In this document: positions 4,700-5,318 of the stretch, piece after piece
Position numbering within the stretch: the stretch's first letter is position 1
How the letters are laid out: each line of letters opens with the position of its first letter
NCBI GenBank assembly: GCA_003648225.1
Contig: QMOL01000225.1
Coordinates: forward strand, 1 to 5,318
Direction: 5' to 3'
Length of the DNA stretch: 5,318 nucleotides
Origin: Chlamydiota bacterium
GTDB lineage: Bacteria > Auribacterota > UBA3054 > B51-G9
Position numbers and translations under genes: made by a program
The notes under the pieces: model-generated
Told to the model about the DNA's origin: nothing
What the model saw: only the letters and a program-made list of their open reading frames with translations
Database searches by the model: none

Positions 4700-5318
4700 C
4701 ATTGTTGTGAATTGTCTGTAGCACGAATACCATCAATCCAAACTTCATTGTCATCGAAATCGAATACATCTCCCTGCCAGATGGAAATTTTCTTAAGAGA
4801 GATAAAAGTGTTGCTGTAAGCTACGCCTTCAATTTTCACATTACTAAGCTTGGCGAGGTAACTTGCATTCTGCCAATTACCTGTAGAATCTTTTGTTCCG
4901 GCAATGAATTGAGAGTTGTAAACGCTGCTGTTTGCCGTTATGTGGCCTATTTTTCCCGGATAAGCAGCATAGCTTGAATAGAAAGGTCCCGTTTCATCAG
5001 TACTTTCGGATGCTTCATCGTAATTAAAGTTATAAAATGAATTGGCGCTTGTTATTCCGTTAGTTACGGTGATAACGACATCAACTTCGCCTGTCATTGG
5101 TTCTATGCTTGAATCGAAAACAGTAAAGTTTAAATTGTAAACACCGGTTTGGGAAGTTGCGGGAGTCCATTTAAATTTATTTGAAGCGATCAAAACAGAA
5201 CTGTAAGTAGTTTCGGAATATGCAGCGCCGGAAGGAATATTTGATGGAACCAGAAAAGTGAGGTCGTTTGTATTTATAGAATTTGCGATAACATAAAAAT
5301 CAAAAGTATTACTCACAC
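4699..5318 (-). CDS. Partial gene: C-terminal part of an Ig-like, probably secreted protein
   Basis: Only the last 205 residues plus part of one codon are visible. The frame stays open to the right edge, so the GTG at 5314-5316 is not a supported start and the 5' end is missing. Visible residues about 15-85 resemble an Ig-like/He_PIG-type beta-sandwich module, with FKWTPATSQTGVYNLNFTVFD (the F-x-WTP...Q-x-G-x-Y-x-x-x-F pattern of surface-protein repeats). Residues 93-205 are rich in Asn, Ser, Tyr and aromatic residues, with alternating beta-strand patterns (YLAKLSNVKIEGV, FISLKKISIWQGDVFDFDD). They form a separate C-terminal domain I do not recognise; a jelly-roll or carbohydrate-binding fold is possible. 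Very few Cys and no visible sorting signal or membrane anchor. Secretion is inferred because the signal peptide region is outside the window. Confidence 0.7.
   Translation of the reverse strand, partial: VSNTFDFYVIANSINTNDLTFLVPSNIPSGAAYSETTYSSVLIASNKFKWTPATSQTGVYNLNFTVFDSSIEPMTGEVDVVITVTNGITSANSFYNFNYDEASESTDETGPFYSSYAAYPGKIGHITANSSVYNSQFIAGTKDSTGNWQNASYLAKLSNVKIEGVAYSNTFISLKKISIWQGDVFDFDDNEVWIDGIRATDNSQQ

Noticed and set aside
4616..4819. 67-residue plus-strand open frame
   Set aside because: It is made of the heptamer array translated through, then the antisense of the surface-protein gene.
5314..5316. GTG as the start of the right-hand gene
   Set aside because: The frame is open to the window edge, no SD can be seen, and the sequence begins in the middle of a beta-rich domain.

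Overview
The window comes from an AT-rich bacterial chromosome. It has ordinary bacterial protein families, strong Shine-Dalgarno (SD) sequences on some genes, a -24/-12 promoter and a rho-independent terminator. The lineage cannot be fixed from the sequence. Intergenic 7-, 8- and 9-bp degenerate tandem repeats, plus a large repetitive secreted-type protein, would suit an uncultured Lentisphaerota/Kiritimatiellota-like or similar Gram-negative environmental bacterium. That is inference from general impression, not a database match.

Layout, left to right. (1) Two adjacent arrays of 7-bp repeats (3-122) run into the 3' end of a complete minus-strand adenine deaminase gene (ade, 111-1838); its last three codons and stop lie inside the second array. 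(2) The divergent intergenic region 1839-2026 holds a long imperfect inverted repeat built from the octamer GNCACNAA, then a small dyad over the -35 box of a probable promoter. The predicted transcript start of that promoter falls at the ATG of the next gene. (3) A complete plus-strand WecG/TagA/CpsF-type glycosyltransferase (2027-2812) is followed at once by another heptamer array and a 9-bp purine-rich repeat. (4) A strong stem-loop (2949-2979) separates it from the convergent hsp20 cluster. (5) Three different small heat-shock protein genes lie in tandem on the minus strand (4407 down to 2985). They have good SD sequences and short spacers, so they form one operon. (6) Upstream of the operon there is a textbook sigma-54 promoter (4458-4472) and two similar dyads, GTGTC-N5-GACAC and GTGTG-N5-GACAC. 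The dyads are exactly 21 bp apart and lie about 87 and 108 bp upstream of the predicted start. (7) A fourth heptamer array abuts the stop codon of a partial minus-strand gene for an Ig-like, probably secreted protein that runs off the right edge.

The main candidate for something new is the hsp20 operon control region. It looks like a sigma-54/enhancer-binding-protein module driving a three-member small heat-shock protein set, rather than a CIRCE/HrcA or sigma-32 system. The second theme is the repeats: heptamer arrays begin within about 2 nt of, or overlap, the stop codon of three unrelated genes. The only transcription unit without one, the hsp20 operon, ends in a conventional intrinsic terminator. 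The genes otherwise belong to separate pathways (purine salvage, surface glycan synthesis, protein quality control, cell surface).
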